Shown piece after piece: positions 14,125 to 26,429 of a DNA stretch of 64,000 nucleotides; the first letter of the stretch is position 1; each line of letters starts with the position of its first letter. A model generated the notes under the pieces. It did no database searches, had not been told where the DNA came from, and saw only the letters and a program-made list of their open reading frames with translations. Origin of the DNA: Meghimatium bilineatum (Eukaryota > Mollusca > Gastropoda > Stylommatophora > Philomycidae); the NCBI GenBank assembly GCA_034231615.1, contig CM067317.1, positions 18,771,379-18,835,378 of the forward strand, given 5' to 3'. The translations under genes and the position numbers were made by a program.

Positions 14125-16509
14125 TAGTCCGTTCAGAATCGTTTGCCGAGATGTTATGATTTATAATTCAAAAAGTTCTTGATGATTTCACATGAATTTT
14201 GGCATACGTTGTTAAAATGTCCATGTCGCGAAAACATATGTGTTACTTGATGTCTAGCTGTAACGGTTATTTGAAAGCGGCGAATTCTTTTGATGTTTGC
14301 CCATGTAAATATTATTTCGACCATAAACAAAATATTTTACAGTAATCTAGTGCAATGATGACCCATAGGCGTGTCCACAAAATTTTACATGGTGGCAGGT
14401 GTAAAAAAAATTTAAAATATATCTTTTGTTCGTAGAGTCAATTTGATATTGTTCCATGCTCTTGGTGTGAATTTCACAAATGTTGTCGCTGCCTTTGAAA
14501 TAAGTACATATATTTCTTCATGTAAGGAAATTTTGTCTGTAATAGTTGATCCAAGATATCTGAACTTCTGTGTTGAATCAAGCGGGCTAATTTTTATAAG
14601 TAATGGTTGATGGTTTGCTTATAACATTTTTTTGAATTGCTTGGGTGGTATTGAGCAATGAAATGTTTTACAAATCAACTTGTAAATTTTGCAAATCAAA
14701 CTTTTTTTAGTGTAGACTTAATCAGAGTAATGATCATTCATAATCAGACGAGTCAAATAGGTCGATTACTGTTTTCGGCTGAACAAACAACAAACCTTCC
14801 TTTTTCCAATATTCCTCTTCTTGGCGTAACACATGATCCTCACATTTCACCCAGTAGTCTTTATGTATATTTGATAGAGCCTGATTTGTAAGTGTCTCAA
14901 TATCACATAATTTGAAAGTTGTATTTGTAGATGCTACGTGTCCTTTAACTTTTGCCCAAATTAGCTCTATAGGATTTAAGTGTGCATGATATGGAGGTAG
15001 TCTCAAACATCTATGACCATGTTCTTCAATTAACTTGTCTATTTTAAATATCTTTGTTCGTTGTGTCTGTTTTACAAGGTTAAGCAATTCGGGTTTCAAG
15101 TACCTGTCGGTAACTGGTATGTGTTCTTTTATGAGCCACGTTTTGATTGCATCTTTTGTACTTGATGATGTTGGGATTCTATCTTCTACGTTCACTACGT
15201 TATGGTATGAAGCATTGTCCATTATCAGACAAGAAGGTCTATCTAATATTGGAAGAATACTATTTTCGATCCAGTCTTCGAATATGTGCCCATTCATTTC
15301 GGAGTGGTAGTCTCTATTGTCAATGGATTTTGAAATGAAAATTAGATGAGCATTCTGCAACAACCCATTATGTCTGCTACCTGCATGTGCAACTATCAAA
15401 CGTTGCCCTTTACTACTTGGTACTGATCTTTTAATACTTCCATCTGCTAACTGCCATTCCTTTTCATTTGTATGATGAGCGTTGATCCAAGTTTCATCTA
15501 AATACACAATATCATAACCATTCTCGCGCATTCCCTTCACTTCACGTAAATACTTGCTTCTAAGAGCTACCAGATGTGGCTTTTCACAAATAATGTTTTT
15601 TCCACCAGCATACTTTCTAAAGGTGAAGCCTGCATTTCTTACAGTTTTCCATAATAAAGTTTTTGATATTTCAATGTCGTTATTAGTTTTCAGCCAAATC
15701 TTCAACTTTCTAAGTGTCACTTCTTCGTTTTTATCAAACATTCTACATATTTCTCTTTTTACTAGGTCCTTATCGAAACTGTCTATCTTTTCTTTCCTTC
15801 CTTGCTTTCGTGAATTTGTTGGCAATAAATATCCGCTTGCTTCCACTATTCGATCAAATGAACGTTTACACAAACCTAAATTATGCATTGTTCTCTTCTC
15901 AGGATTTGATAAAGAACAATAAAGATGTCCCTTTTTACGCTCTCTGCAGAAGTATTGATAAATCTTTATAGCAATGTTATGCTCAGTAAAATATTTCGCT
16001 TTCAGATTCATTCTCACATAGACTTGCAGAAGGTAATATGCTTAGTGCCGCCTACTTTCTGTAAATATTGAGACGTGCCTCTGACTTGTGACTTGAAATC
16101 GAGTAAATAGCCGTTTTTGATTTCACATAATTCTAAGTTCAGGAAAAATAATATTTGGTGCTAAACGGGAATTTCCATATGTAACATTGCTTTATACAAA
16201 TGTACAGTGGAAACAACTACTTTTAGAACGGTGCACATTCTACCGTGAGGGTCATGCCTTTATATTTAATAATCAGCTGTGAGATGTAAGCATCTACATA
16301 ATCCAGCGATTGTTTATGATTTAGATTACCTTTTTTTTAATATAGGTTAAATAAGGTATCTTTGATACTGGATCACATTTCTTTGATAAAAAAACATTTC
16401 TATAGCGACATTATTATTCTAAACCTAACTTCAAATGATCAATCCAAATGAACAATACGTTTTTGATAAAAATAATTTAACATCTCGGCAAACGATTCTG
16501 AACGGACTA
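14125..16509 (-). mobile_element. Intact Tc1/mariner-superfamily transposon, DD82E/Sailor-like
   Basis: A 2385-bp element bounded by perfect 32-bp terminal inverted repeats that start TAGTCCGTTCAGAATCGTTT and continue GCCGAGATGTTA. It is flanked by TA at 14123-14124 and 16510-16511, the target duplication of this superfamily. It contains one uninterrupted transposase gene on the minus strand. The target is the RNase H domain of an I-type LINE; deleting the element plus one TA restores GTA CTA AGT GAT TCA in frame. Perfect repeats and an open gene point to a recent insertion. Confidence 0.95.
14734..16017 (-). CDS. DDE transposase (IS630-Tc1-mariner, DD83E)
   Basis: A 427-residue protein that cuts and pastes its own element. 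Residues about 40-140 form a helix-turn-helix-type DNA-binding region (LCKRSFDRIVEASGYLLP, then VTLRKLKIWLKTNN). The catalytic domain shows the three acidic residues: D174 in VYLDETWINAH, D267 in CLIMDNASYHN and E351 in PPYHAHLNPIELIW. I count 83 residues between the second D and the E, far longer than the 34-39 of classic mariner/Tc1 and close to the 82 of the Sailor group. The long spacer includes a charged stretch (IKTWLIKEHIPVTDRYLKPE). No stop or frameshift. Family-level placement by an HMM or tree is not possible here. Confidence 0.93.
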   Translation of the reverse strand: MRMNLKAKYFTEHNIAIKIYQYFCRERKKGHLYCSLSNPEKRTMHNLGLCKRSFDRIVEASGYLLPTNSRKQGRKEKIDSFDKDLVKREICRMFDKNEEVTLRKLKIWLKTNNDIEISKTLLWKTVRNAGFTFRKYAGGKNIICEKPHLVALRSKYLREVKGMRENGYDIVYLDETWINAHHTNEKEWQLADGSIKRSVPSSKGQRLIVAHAGSRHNGLLQNAHLIFISKSIDNRDYHSEMNGHIFEDWIENSILPILDRPSCLIMDNASYHNVVNVEDRIPTSSSTKDAIKTWLIKEHIPVTDRYLKPELLNLVKQTQRTKIFKIDKLIEEHGHRCLRLPPYHAHLNPIELIWAKVKGHVASTNTTFKLCDIETLTNQALSNIHKDYWVKCEDHVLRQEEEYWKKEGLLFVQPKTVIDLFDSSDYE

Positions 16510-16999
16510 TAAGTGATTCACTGAATATGATTCAGAAAGTCAAAACAGGTGATGTACGTAGGGAATGGGCGAAGTCATTGGAGAGAGCTAAAAAGCGGGC
16601 ATCACTACGAAAACTCACGCTTATTTTTGTTCCTGGACACGCGGGCGTGAAGGGAAACGAACGTGTCGACATATTAGCTAGTCTCGCCACCACAACAGAC
16701 GGCCAGCCTATGAACCGAGCAGATATACTCACTGCTCTTCGTGAGTCCTCACGATCAGAGGATTTTGAGATGAATGGGCATTGTCAATATCAAGAATGCA
16801 AGAATTGGGAGTGAGGATGGGCGTGGTCCGAAGAGAACCCCTGACAAAGATTTCAAAAAGAGTAGTGAACCAACAAAGAACACAAACAATGAGCCGTTAT
16901 ACCCTGAGAGATTTACTGAAGCGGAGATCGGTGCACCTATGGACGTGTCCGGTGTGCGAAGATGACAATCAACATACCTAATACCTATAATCGCGTTTC

Positions 17000-17480
17000 C
17001 CCATATGTACTTAGTCCTTCTTGCCACGTATGTCTTATCGTGGGCATCCCCTACTTTGTCCACTGATCTAAATGCCCATTATTCTATATGCTGATCTATA
17101 TGCTTCATAGTGTGACAAAGTCTAAACTGCATATACTTACCAGGTCTACTCTAACATATATTCTTTCATGATCGTATATTTTTGTACACTGCTCGTGTAA
17201 TCCACCAAGCTCATTCGCTCGATCCTGCTTTGGTACCACGTTTTAAAAGGCTTTCATGTGTTTTAATTGCTAATCATTTTTGGCAAGTAGGTAAGAATGC
17301 ATGTGAGTGAACTTTGAGATTGAACGACCGAAAGACAAATGCAGAGCTATACAATTAGCACACATCTCACTAAATATATTTGCACGGGAAGCAATGCACA
17401 TTTATTGCTTTAGTATGTCTTTCCTAACTGTTGCTTCCCTTTTCACGTGTTTTTTCTTGTGAACCACTGGTTCGTTACCG
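17000..17480. other. No gene seen
   Basis: Downstream of the I-type LINE. Contains no motif I recognise. Confidence 0.5.
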
Positions 17481-17489
17481 CTTATGGTA

Positions 17490-17660
17490 AGGCACGCATC
17501 TTTCACCCTCGGACTTTATTCCAATTTGGTTATATCAGAGCCTTATAACCATCAAAAAATAGTGTTCACAATTTTTGTAATTCTGTCACCCGACCTCAGA
17601 AATTGTCTTGTTGTAAAGACCACTGGGTCAGCAACCATAGGTAGTTTTAGACTGGTTGAA
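17490..17660 (+). repeat. Family T dispersed repeat (copy)
   Basis: Shares CGGACTTTATTCCAATTTGG, TTATATCAGAGC and the ending CACTGGGTCAGCAACCA with copies near 30540, 37600 and 54520. Probably a SINE-like sequence; no clear pol III boxes were found. Confidence 0.45.
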
Positions 17661-17694
17661 TGGTAGGAAGATGATTGTAGTGATTCTTTGGTGA

Positions 17695-17965
17695 GGTATG
17701 ATACTTTTGTGAGGTGCCAGGGCCCGAAAATAGAGTCAAATAATAATACCAATGTGACCTGTCATGACTATTGCAAAATATGACTAAGATAGTTGAGTAA
17801 AGTCCGCTATCACATGTTATAAGTAATATTACCCAAAAAGCTTGGTGAATGTGTAATGTCGAAAGAAGAAGATAACGCAGTCAAACTGTAAACCACAAAA
17901 TAACGCATTCTGTCACTGGACTACACTCTGATAATCTGCATGAGATTAAAAACGAAGATATAAGA
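17695..17965 (+). mobile_element. Decayed (GAA)-tailed SINE-like element
   Basis: Contains the family landmarks in order: CAGGGCCCGAAAATAGAGTC, CATGACTATTGCAAAAT, AAACTGTAAACCACAAAATA and ACGCATTCTGTCACTGGACT. Internal deletions and many substitutions. Confidence 0.6.
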
Positions 17966-18579
17966 CTTTGTGAAACATCCAATTTTCATGCATGGACGTC
18001 GAGTTGATTTTGATTATACCATGGCGTATGACTATTAAGTTTGCATAAATACACGGAGTAGGCGTGCGATAAGAAAAGGTCTATATCATTATATGAACAA
18101 TGTGTTTGATTTTTCATATTTATATAACGACCTTTAGGCAACACATAACACATTGATTCTTTGTATTTCCAACTGCATTTCAACAAGGTTTTTTTCTGCT
18201 TTTGTTTGCTTACATTTATTTAAGAACATAACTAATTTATCAATTTAGTAGACCATTCTAAATTTTGATTTTGACTTAACGTAACTTGATTCGTGTACAT
18301 TTAATACAATAAAATATCTTATTGTCTTCTATAAAAACTCACCAACATGAACTACAACATTTTGACATACTAGGCCATAAACATTTCAATGTGAACAGAA
18401 CAAATAATTTGTGACAAAATAATTGAATACTAACATTGATTCTTGATTATTGATTAGAAACTAGCATCATAGCACACGGGTTATTCCCATAAGTACTCCA
18501 CTCTCTACTATCACTCTCTACTGAATCTTCAAGAGTACATTTCTTCCCTCTCCTCTAATCACTAACATTTCTGTCATTC

Positions 18580-18995
18580 TTTGTTTGTGTATGATTTGAG
18601 TCTAATTTTCAATATCTTCATTTTGAAAGAATTTATGTCTGATTTAATTAAGTCAGTTTTATCTCTTTTACGTATTGTACCGTCAATCGCAGCATTATCT
18701 GCCAATGAGTCAGTTATTTCATTTCCTCTGACTCCATCGTGACACGGGCAGTATATTCATGTAATGCTTTGTACAAATGAGTTGTTCAATAACGCAATGA
18801 ATTCATTCCTAACATGTTTTTTTTCTATCTTGCGCAGCATGCTTTGAGAGTCTGTGAGTATTACCGAGTGGATTAATGTATCAGTTATCAACCAACTCAG
18901 TGCTGCTGTAACTCCCTCTATCTTCATCATCATGCTTGATGTGATAGTAGAGTATGCAGATGATCTTGCAGATGAGTATGCAGTAAGCCGTTTCT
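18580..18995 (-). mobile_element. LINE RNase H fragment
   Basis: The minus strand reads SVILTDSQSMLRKIEKKHV, then FIALLNNSFVQSIT and CPCHDGVRGNEITDSLADNA, the C-terminal half of a retrotransposon RNase H (TDS helix and the HxGxxGNExAD box with His altered). A stop near 18758 breaks it. A different family from the element at 13640. Confidence 0.75.
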
Positions 18996-19191
18996 GTAGG
19001 CAACAAAAAAAACCCGCTGAAAAGGAATAAACTCAAGGCTATATAGATTTTTGCTTAAAAAGAAAAGTATTCTCTAAGTAAAGCTTTCTTCAATTGTGAA
19101 TCGAGGTTGAGCTCACATATTATGTTCATCAGTTTATGCATAGTTTCTCAGCGTGGGCCACACATCATTTTGCCGGAGTATGACAATAACA

Positions 19192-19195
<4 letters not shown>

Positions 19196-19280
<85 letters not shown>
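19196..19280. repeat. (AT)n microsatellite
   Basis: About 75 bp of AT dinucleotides. The frames on both strands through it are artefacts. Confidence 0.95.
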
Positions 19281-19281
<1 letters not shown>

Positions 19282-19289
19282 ACTAGGAG

Positions 19290-21290
19290 CGTAACTGTTG
19301 CCCGGGAGGGAATAAAACAAGAAAATAGAATAGATAAGGTTCTACACTCTATTGAGAACAAAATTTTTTTCAACAGATAATGTTAACCTGTAACTAAAGG
19401 ACGCTTCTAACCAGGATCCATTATGAAGGACTTAAAATTATATACTTCAAAAGCTGCGTAATCTTATAATGTGTGTCATGTGACGCATTCTTTCCGGAAC
19501 GCAATGACCTCAATGTTTATAGGAGAATGTGTAAAGACCGATAGTTTCGAATTTACGAATACAACAGAAACACAGATGTAAACAGCTATTATACCATTAT
19601 CTCATGGACATAAATATAGATATGGCATTAGCAAAAGGCACGTAGAAATAATATGAAAAGCGTTAAAACTCATTCGTCGGAAAGTAAAAAGCAAAAATAT
19701 TTCTAGGTCTATAGTATCTGTTGACAGTCTAGAAGTGTGCAGAGGTAAGATGTAATAGATCAGCTAATCATAGCCATGGACGTATGAATGTTAAGGTCAA
19801 GAGAGTATTGTGCACTGGGAGATTATTGCATCAATACTCGATCAATACCGATTTTTAACAGTAATGATTGACTTTTAAGAGCTCTTATGTTGACCACTTG
19901 GGGGGGGGGGGGTTCAAATTACCTAAGTAAGACACTTGCCAATATATATATATATATATTAAGAGGCCGGGCACGTTTATGGGACAATAGAAAGATTTGA
20001 ATTTGTGAAATTATTCTGAAGATATTTCATCAAATATTTACTCCAATATTTAATACGATATTTAATCAAATATTTCATCAGATATTTACTCCAATATTTA
20101 AACATATATGTAAATATATCAAATATATTTATAATATATATGAATAAGAGATGCATATAGTGAACACATTTATTTTACTCTCGAAAAAAGGTAGGAAGGG
20201 CTACGGAAGTGTTTCCACATAGGAGTCACTGGCGAAGTAAAGTTTAGAACCACTAATCTACAGCCTCCATATACACAAATATACTATCGAGTTTACTGAT
20301 CAACAGACAAACCTACGAACAGACTATGGGATGTATATGCTGATGAATTAACTGATGGTGAATTACTGAACATACAAAGAGTATATAAAAAGAGGCAGAT
20401 GTAAATACAGACAGACATCTAGTTATGTATTTAGGTATGTATGTAGATTTAGTAGATAGATTTATAGAGTTCGCCAATACTACGAAGCTGCAGGTGACTG
20501 GTTTACCAGAACTTAGACCTTCCCTATTCGTTTATGGTTGTAAAGTTATGTTATAAACCAAATTAGACTGACATCCACGGTTGAAAGAATCATATCGCAT
20601 GATATCACCTACAATTTACTAACCAAAGGGGATAGATAGACATGCAGACAAACAGATATATAAGCGGTTGAGCCACAATTTCATAAGTTATTTGTAGAAT
20701 CACGTGGCTAAGTTTTTGACATTCAGCCCAAGCATACCATCACGCATTTCCCTGACCTTTGACACTTAAATCTACCTGGCATCTGCGGGTTTTTATACTG
20801 TTGCCATGCTGACATGCTGATACTATAGTGATAAGATCAAGCATATGTTTCTTGAGATATCAAACACATTTCTTGGCAACCTTCGTGTAACGTAAATTAG
20901 ACCTTGACTTTGTATAGGTTCATTGATAAATTTAAGAACAGACCCCCGAAACGTTGGCTTTGTGAACAAGACTAATAATCTCGGCGATCGTGATCGCATG
21001 ATAACCTGAACAGAAACATTCAATTTGTTTATTGGTATACGCTATGATATAACCTAATTGAACATCGCTGTTATAAGTTGGGTTCCCCATCTTGGGAAGC
21101 AAATTTTTCATATACATATGAGACAATATCATCAGAAAAATTAATTGTGACAATAAAAAATAAACTTTGTCCCATATTTCTTTCCACTGTCATATGCCTA
21201 ATATAACCAACATGAACATCTTAGCTTGCGAAATATTTATTTTCCACAAAAAAAGCCTGAATACCTATATATCTATCTAAGCATTTATCT
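19290..21290. other. No gene seen; short simple repeats
   Basis: Contains a 13-G run at 19900-19912, a short TA run at about 19943 and a loose ATATTTACTCCAATATTTAA repeat at 20020-20130. Nothing coding recognised. Confidence 0.5.
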
Positions 21291-22190
21291 ATCTATCTAA
21301 ACCCTCTGGTCCTTGTGTGCCTCAGCGTCAGGGATGGAAGAGTTCTGTTGAGATGACCTTCTTGTGGGCTGTTTGTAAGCTTGTTCCTGTGGCTTCTTTG
21401 ATTTCTGTGATCCATCTTTTACATGGTCTGCCGCTGGCTTTATAGCCGTTATGTCTATGTGTCATGGCCATCTGTGGCATGCTATCTGTTGGTAGTCTAG
21501 AAGTGTGTGAAAGCCACTTGATCTGTTATCTTTTGATGTGTTCCAATACTGGTATTGTTTTGGTTAGTTGTCTGATGTTATCGTTTCTAATTCTATCTCT
21601 TAATGACACTTTGGGTATTCTTCGTGGACATGTCATTTCTGCTGTCACTATTTTTATGTTGTCTTGTGCTGTCATTTTCCATGTTTGGCACTGGTAGCAC
21701 AGTGATGGAATACTAATAGTCTTGTATAATGCAACTATAGTGTTTATCTTTACGTTTTTGTTCTAGAGAATACGTGTCATCTGTCCTAGAATCTGGTATA
21801 TTTCGCTGCATCTATTTTGTATCTCTTTACTGTTTTTGCCTTCACTCGATATAATGATTCCTAAGTAAGTGAACTCATTTACCTGTTTAAGGTGTTTATT
21901 ATCGATGGAAATAGTGATATTTCATTTTCTATTACCATTATTTCGGTCTTTTCAATATTAATCTTCGTATTGTATTTTTGACATGTTGTGTGGTGTCTGT
22001 TCATATGTTCTTGCAATAGTTCTTCTGATGTCGCTATTAGTACTTGGTCGTCTGCAAAGAGTAGCTTGTTCAATTTGCCTTTTGTATCTTCTTCGTTGGT
22101 ACTTATTTTACAGATGTGGTCGATATAAGTTATAAAAATTAAGGGGATAGGACACACCCCTGGCAAACTTCTGATTGAATTTGAAACTTA
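21290..22190 (-). mobile_element. LINE fragment, family L2 copy 2 (RT to 3' end)
   Basis: The minus frame 22166-21879 carries the RT active-site box: KLNKLLFADDQVLIATSEEL, then TKINIEKTEIMVIENE. Further along, the C-terminal parts align with the plus-strand copy at 26430-27475, including GSLRPTDSMPQMAMTHRHN-like sequence and RWITEIKEATGTSLQ. Frameshifted and 5'-truncated. Confidence 0.85.
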
Positions 22191-22944
22191 TTCCAAATCC
22201 CTGCATTTGTTCGTACTTCACACTGGCTATTAGTCTAAATTCCTGAATACCACAAAACAGAAAACTGACATTATTCCTCCTTTCTTTCCAATGCCATGAA
22301 CTACGTTATTAGCTGTTATTATACTTAACGAAGATTCACTCTTGGACCCCTCGTGTGGCAACTGGTGCCTGGACATCTAATCAGAGTACAAAGAATTAGT
22401 CCACTATCTTCTTTTCAGGAATGAAGTAGGAGACAACAAATGAAAGTTGGGAGAAAGACTGAGAGCCTATTACCTTTGAAAAAAAATCACCGTTCTCACT
22501 GTATGTTCAAATAGATTCCTTACTTGTGTCTTCTATCGAATGTACTGAATGATGACGAATGCAGATCAGCTAATATTTCACATTTGTTCTTTGAGGCAGA
22601 ACCTTAGATGGCGAAGAATACTAGACATGTCATCACTACAGATGTATCAGCAGTACTAATAGAACAATTATAAACTAGTTAACTTAGAAGTACATACTGA
22701 ATACTGGCAGGAAGTTGTGACCATGTGATACTGCTGCACTGGAATACCCTCCTTTGGGAGCTAAATATGCAACCGCTCACTAACACAGCCATGCCAACAA
22801 ATTGTGTACGAAATCAGGCGTTATCTCGATTGTTCAACACAGGAGGACCTGTACTTTTGTTAAACTGAATGCTGTCAAGAGCTACGTGCGTACAGCTAAC
22901 AGTACTATTTCATCAACATCATTTAGAAGCCAACATCATTTATA

Positions 22945-22992
22945 ATTCCGACAGGAACACGATAATACCGACAAGATTACGATAATAGAGAG
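22945..22992. repeat. Isolated short copy of the 20-bp satellite unit
   Basis: CCGACAGGAACACGATAATA and CCGACAAGATTACGATAATA are the same monomer as the array at 23856-24240, 0.9 kb away. Confidence 0.85.
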
Positions 22993-23100
22993 AAAATCTG
23001 AGAGAAATAGAGAGAACCTGAGAGAAAATCTGAGAGAAATAGAGAGAACTTCTGAGAGAAAAACTGAGAGAAATAGAGAGAATTTCTGAGAGAAAATCTA
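22990..23100. repeat. GAGAGAAAT minisatellite
   Basis: About four copies of a 29- to 32-bp purine unit (CTGAGAGAAATAGAGAGAA), directly next to the isolated satellite unit. Confidence 0.85.
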
Positions 23101-23855
23101 AGCTTTTATAGTTTCACAAATTAAGAAGTGAAAGAAAAGGGACTTGAACAGCAGCTGTTGTGCCTTTCTCTTTCACAAGTGCATATGTACAATGTAGAAT
23201 AAGAAGCGTATTCAACTAGCGCATCCACGGAAAGAATAACATGCATACTTTCTACATTTATTTCAAAAAATTTACGTCTAGCAAGAGGACAATGATGTTG
23301 GTTCATTACTCAACATTACTATAAGAGGTACCTTTTTTTAAACTTTACAGCAAACGTTGCTTCAGGAAGTCACATAATAAGGAGCACGGTACTGTGGGAG
23401 ACCAGACATACACAATATAGTCACAAGTTACTTGTCCTAAACTAACTGAAATGTAAAACAAGATGCCGTAAGGTGATGTACGCACATTCATACATTACAT
23501 CAACAATTTTTGTCCATTTTCTCCTATCCCCCCCTCCCTCTTATCAACAGATGTCAAGAATTCAATGATCCCAGCTTATTTACTCCCAAAGAAATGTAAA
23601 CACCTCCACCCCGCCCATAAAAATGTTTTGGCAAAAAGGAACGAAAACACATTGCACGTTTTGTTTCACATTATTAGGAATATATTTCAAATTAAAACAA
23701 CTTAATTGGTGTATAAAGCAGTATTGTTGACGTCAACTTTTGTCATACCCCTTCTTCTTGTCAACAATTGTCATAACTTTATCCAAACCCTACTTGTTGA
23801 CGTCATCTATATCTATCCCCTAAAGTTAAGGAAAGAAAAACATCAATTTGTTGTA

Positions 23856-24240
23856 CAAACACGATAATACCGACACAAGCACATTAATACCGACAGGAAC
23901 ACGATAATACCGACACAAGCACATTAATTCCGACAGGAACACGATAATACCGACACAAGCACAATAATACCGACAGGAACACGATAATACCGACACAAGC
24001 ACATTAATACCGACAGGAACACGATAATACCGACACAAGCACATTAATACCGACAGGAACACGATAATACCGACACAAGCACATTAATACCGACAGGAAC
24101 ACGATAATACCGACACAAGCACATTAATACCGACAGGAACACGATAATTCCGACACAAGCACATTAATACCGACAAGAACACGATTATACCGACACAAGC
24201 ACATTAATACCGACAAGAACACGATTATACCGACAAGATG
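23856..24240. repeat. 20-bp satellite arranged as a 40-bp dimer
   Basis: About 19 monomers with the shared core ATAATACCGACA or ATTAATACCGACA. Two subtypes, ACACGATAATACCGACACAA and GCACATTAATACCGACAGGA, alternate strictly, giving a 40-bp period. Variation (GATTATACC, CGACAAGAAC) accumulates towards the right end. There are no spacers of differing sequence, so it is not a CRISPR array. A frame on the minus strand is a by-product. Confidence 0.95.
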
Positions 24241-24734
24241 TTTCCTAACATGTCGCTAGACATGTCTCCTGACAAAGATTACCCTGTTTGAAGTAATATT
24301 GACAAGAAAATACGCTGTTTATTTCAGCATAAAGTAACCCTTGTTGAATGTTTCATCGCTTACAAATATGAGAAAAAAATATGTCCATCGATGTTTACGA
24401 CAGGAGGTGACATCTCAGATCAAGATTTCTATTATTTATTTGTGTAGCGTGGTAGGAGCGCCAGATGTTTCCATCCAGGAGAGTATTACACAGATCCTTC
24501 AAGCAAACATGCATTTCGTTAATAATCTTCCCGTACACAAATAGTTGTATCATCTAGGAGATAATATATTACCAGATACGTGAGAGACTGATGAAAGATG
24601 TACAGTTCAGTATCTACATTTATGAAGCTATCTCAGTAATAAATGTACAGTAAATGCAAAACTGAATATATCCAATCAGTATAAAGATCACTAAATATTT
24701 TAAGAATCCCGTAATATGTCTCACGTGCAGTATA

Positions 24735-24775
24735 TATATATCAACTTTATATATATATATATATATTTATATATG
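24735..24775. repeat. (TA)n runs
   Basis: Two short TA tracts separated by TCAACTT. Confidence 0.85.
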
Positions 24776-25016
24776 ACTGATGCTGGCAGGTAAGTTATAT
24801 AATATATAAAACAACAATCACGCCGTATTTCAAGGAATTTTTTATTTTTTTGGGTGGGGGGAGTGATTTTTTTAGCGGGGATGGGGATGTAGAACACAGT
24901 CAAAGCAATGTCTGTGTTCCCTCTTCTTACTTGTTTCATATTACAAAATATCATGCTCTATTTTTATAATAATTGTCAGAAATAGAGTCATCAATACCAA
25001 ATATATCCACGAATAT

Positions 25017-25022
25017 ATATAT

Positions 25023-25094
<72 letters not shown>
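25017..25094. repeat. (GT)n microsatellite
   Basis: About 34 GT dinucleotides after a short TA run. Frames reading through it are not genes. Confidence 0.95.
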
Positions 25095-25284
25095 ATGATA
25101 CGTGAATGTAAGTTTAAAGTTTTGTGCCGTCTATGTATACGTCTAGTGGGGATTAATTTCTGCATATATTAAGTGTCTCTGAAATTTAGTTAGTTCATTA
25201 TCATGTTGTTGATTTCGCAATGAGCATTTAATTCGTTTAGGTGTTTTAATATTAATATCAATGATGCAAAATTAAATTAATTAA

Positions 25285-25515
25285 ATGATGATGATTCAAT
25301 CCCTTTCGCTGTGAGCAGGAAGCTCTTGACAGCCCATAGCCCTTCTGGCTAATGCACGGGTTTTACTCAGTTGTGGTGCAGTTGTGTAGAGTGTGTTGTG
25401 TATAGCTGGAAGTGGTGGTAATAGTTCTTGTCGGATGTCTGTTAGTTGCACTGCAGTAGTAGGTGTTCAACAGTCTCTTCTTGTGCGCTGCAGTGTCTGC
25501 AATTTGCTTCGTGAA
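25285..25515 (-). mobile_element. LINE 3' end with CxxC-type tail
   Basis: The minus strand reads EANCRHCSAQEETVEHLLLQ then CN and stop, the C-terminal zinc-knuckle-like motif (C-x2-C-x7-H-x4-C type) of Jockey/I-group elements, followed by untranslated sequence and a CATCATCAT tail at about 25285. Confidence 0.75.
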
Positions 25516-26095
25516 TTAAGTTAATGAAGTCAAGTGTCTTGGCACGATTTTAACATCAAATGGCCGGTGCTCGAATGAGATCAAGAGCAGGATAGCACAG
25601 AACATATCAACATTTCAAAAATTGAGAATCATTCTATGCAACGAAGTAATATCAATGCACACATGAGTTCAATTGTTATATTGAGTCAATTATTCTTTAT
25701 GGCTGAAAACATGGACAGTAAACAAAAGTGCCCAAGGCAAGCTGGAGGCATCTGAGATGTGGTTTTTAAGAAGAATTATGAAAATTCCAAGGCCAGCCAA
25801 GAAAACTATTGTATAAATTGTCAGACATGCGGGAGTAAAACGGCAGTTTATAGCAAGAATTAGAAGCAAACAATTAATATTTCTTGGGCATGTAATGAGA
25901 AAAGCAAAGTTTCAACATTTAGCAACCGCTGGAAAGATAAAGGAGAGAAGAGGAAGCCATCGAGTGAAATTTCTGTGTAGGTGGTCGCTGTGGCACAGAT
26001 GCCACCAAATGAATTTATTAACAACACAAGAGACAGAGAGTTGTGGATAAACATGATCGCCTACGCCACTCGGCATGACACTTGATTGATTGAGG
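25515..26095 (+). mobile_element. Decayed LINE C-terminal region
   Basis: The plus strand carries RT C-terminal remnants: ARMRSRAG...FKN, SIILYG near 25690, then LWINMIAYATRHDT at about 26040 just before a pair of stops. The same ending recurs at 38185-38235 and about 54430-54470, so it marks a family 3' end. Confidence 0.65.
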
Positions 26096-26429
26096 TTTTA
26101 AAAAATGCAATATTAGGCATGCAGATCTCTGGAAATGCGAAACAACGGCAGTGGTCTATGGTACAACAAAAATTTGGGATTCGCTACTTCGCCATGGACA
26201 GCGCTGTGCGGTAAATGATTATCTCAGTATGTGCAAGTCATCAAATTGTCGCCCCCCCCCCTCCCTAAATGCTTTTCCTTCGAATGCCGCACCCGACAAT
26301 GTATTTAGATTGGTGCCACCTATGTGACGCCTCTCTGCATGATAGCACTGCACGGTCCTGCTCATGGGTATCTGTTATTCTACCATCAGATGTGACTATT
26401 TCATTATACGTTTTATTATTTATGAGACG

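Larger units (their letters stand above)
13640..16990 (+). mobile_element. I-type LINE fragment with RNase H domain, split by a DNA transposon
   Basis: Before the insert the frames give SRLKRGKSWMGRAEDTVTHI, APGEEWIPIP and the RNase H start MIYTDGSVIRLQRCAWAF with TMEIFAVKHALYWLEL. After the insert the domain continues VLSDSLNMIQKV and LIFVPGHAGVKGNERVDILA (the conserved final aspartate region), and the protein ends in a CPVC zinc-knuckle-like tail at about 16950. A 3' RNase H after RT is typical of the I group of non-LTR elements. There are frameshifts (for example near 16790), so it is inactive. Other copies: 52440-53950 and 9975-10175. Confidence 0.85.

Noticed and set aside
23826..24240. 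Regularly spaced repeats as a CRISPR array
   Set aside because: Monomers are contiguous with two alternating subtypes and no unique spacers, in animal DNA.
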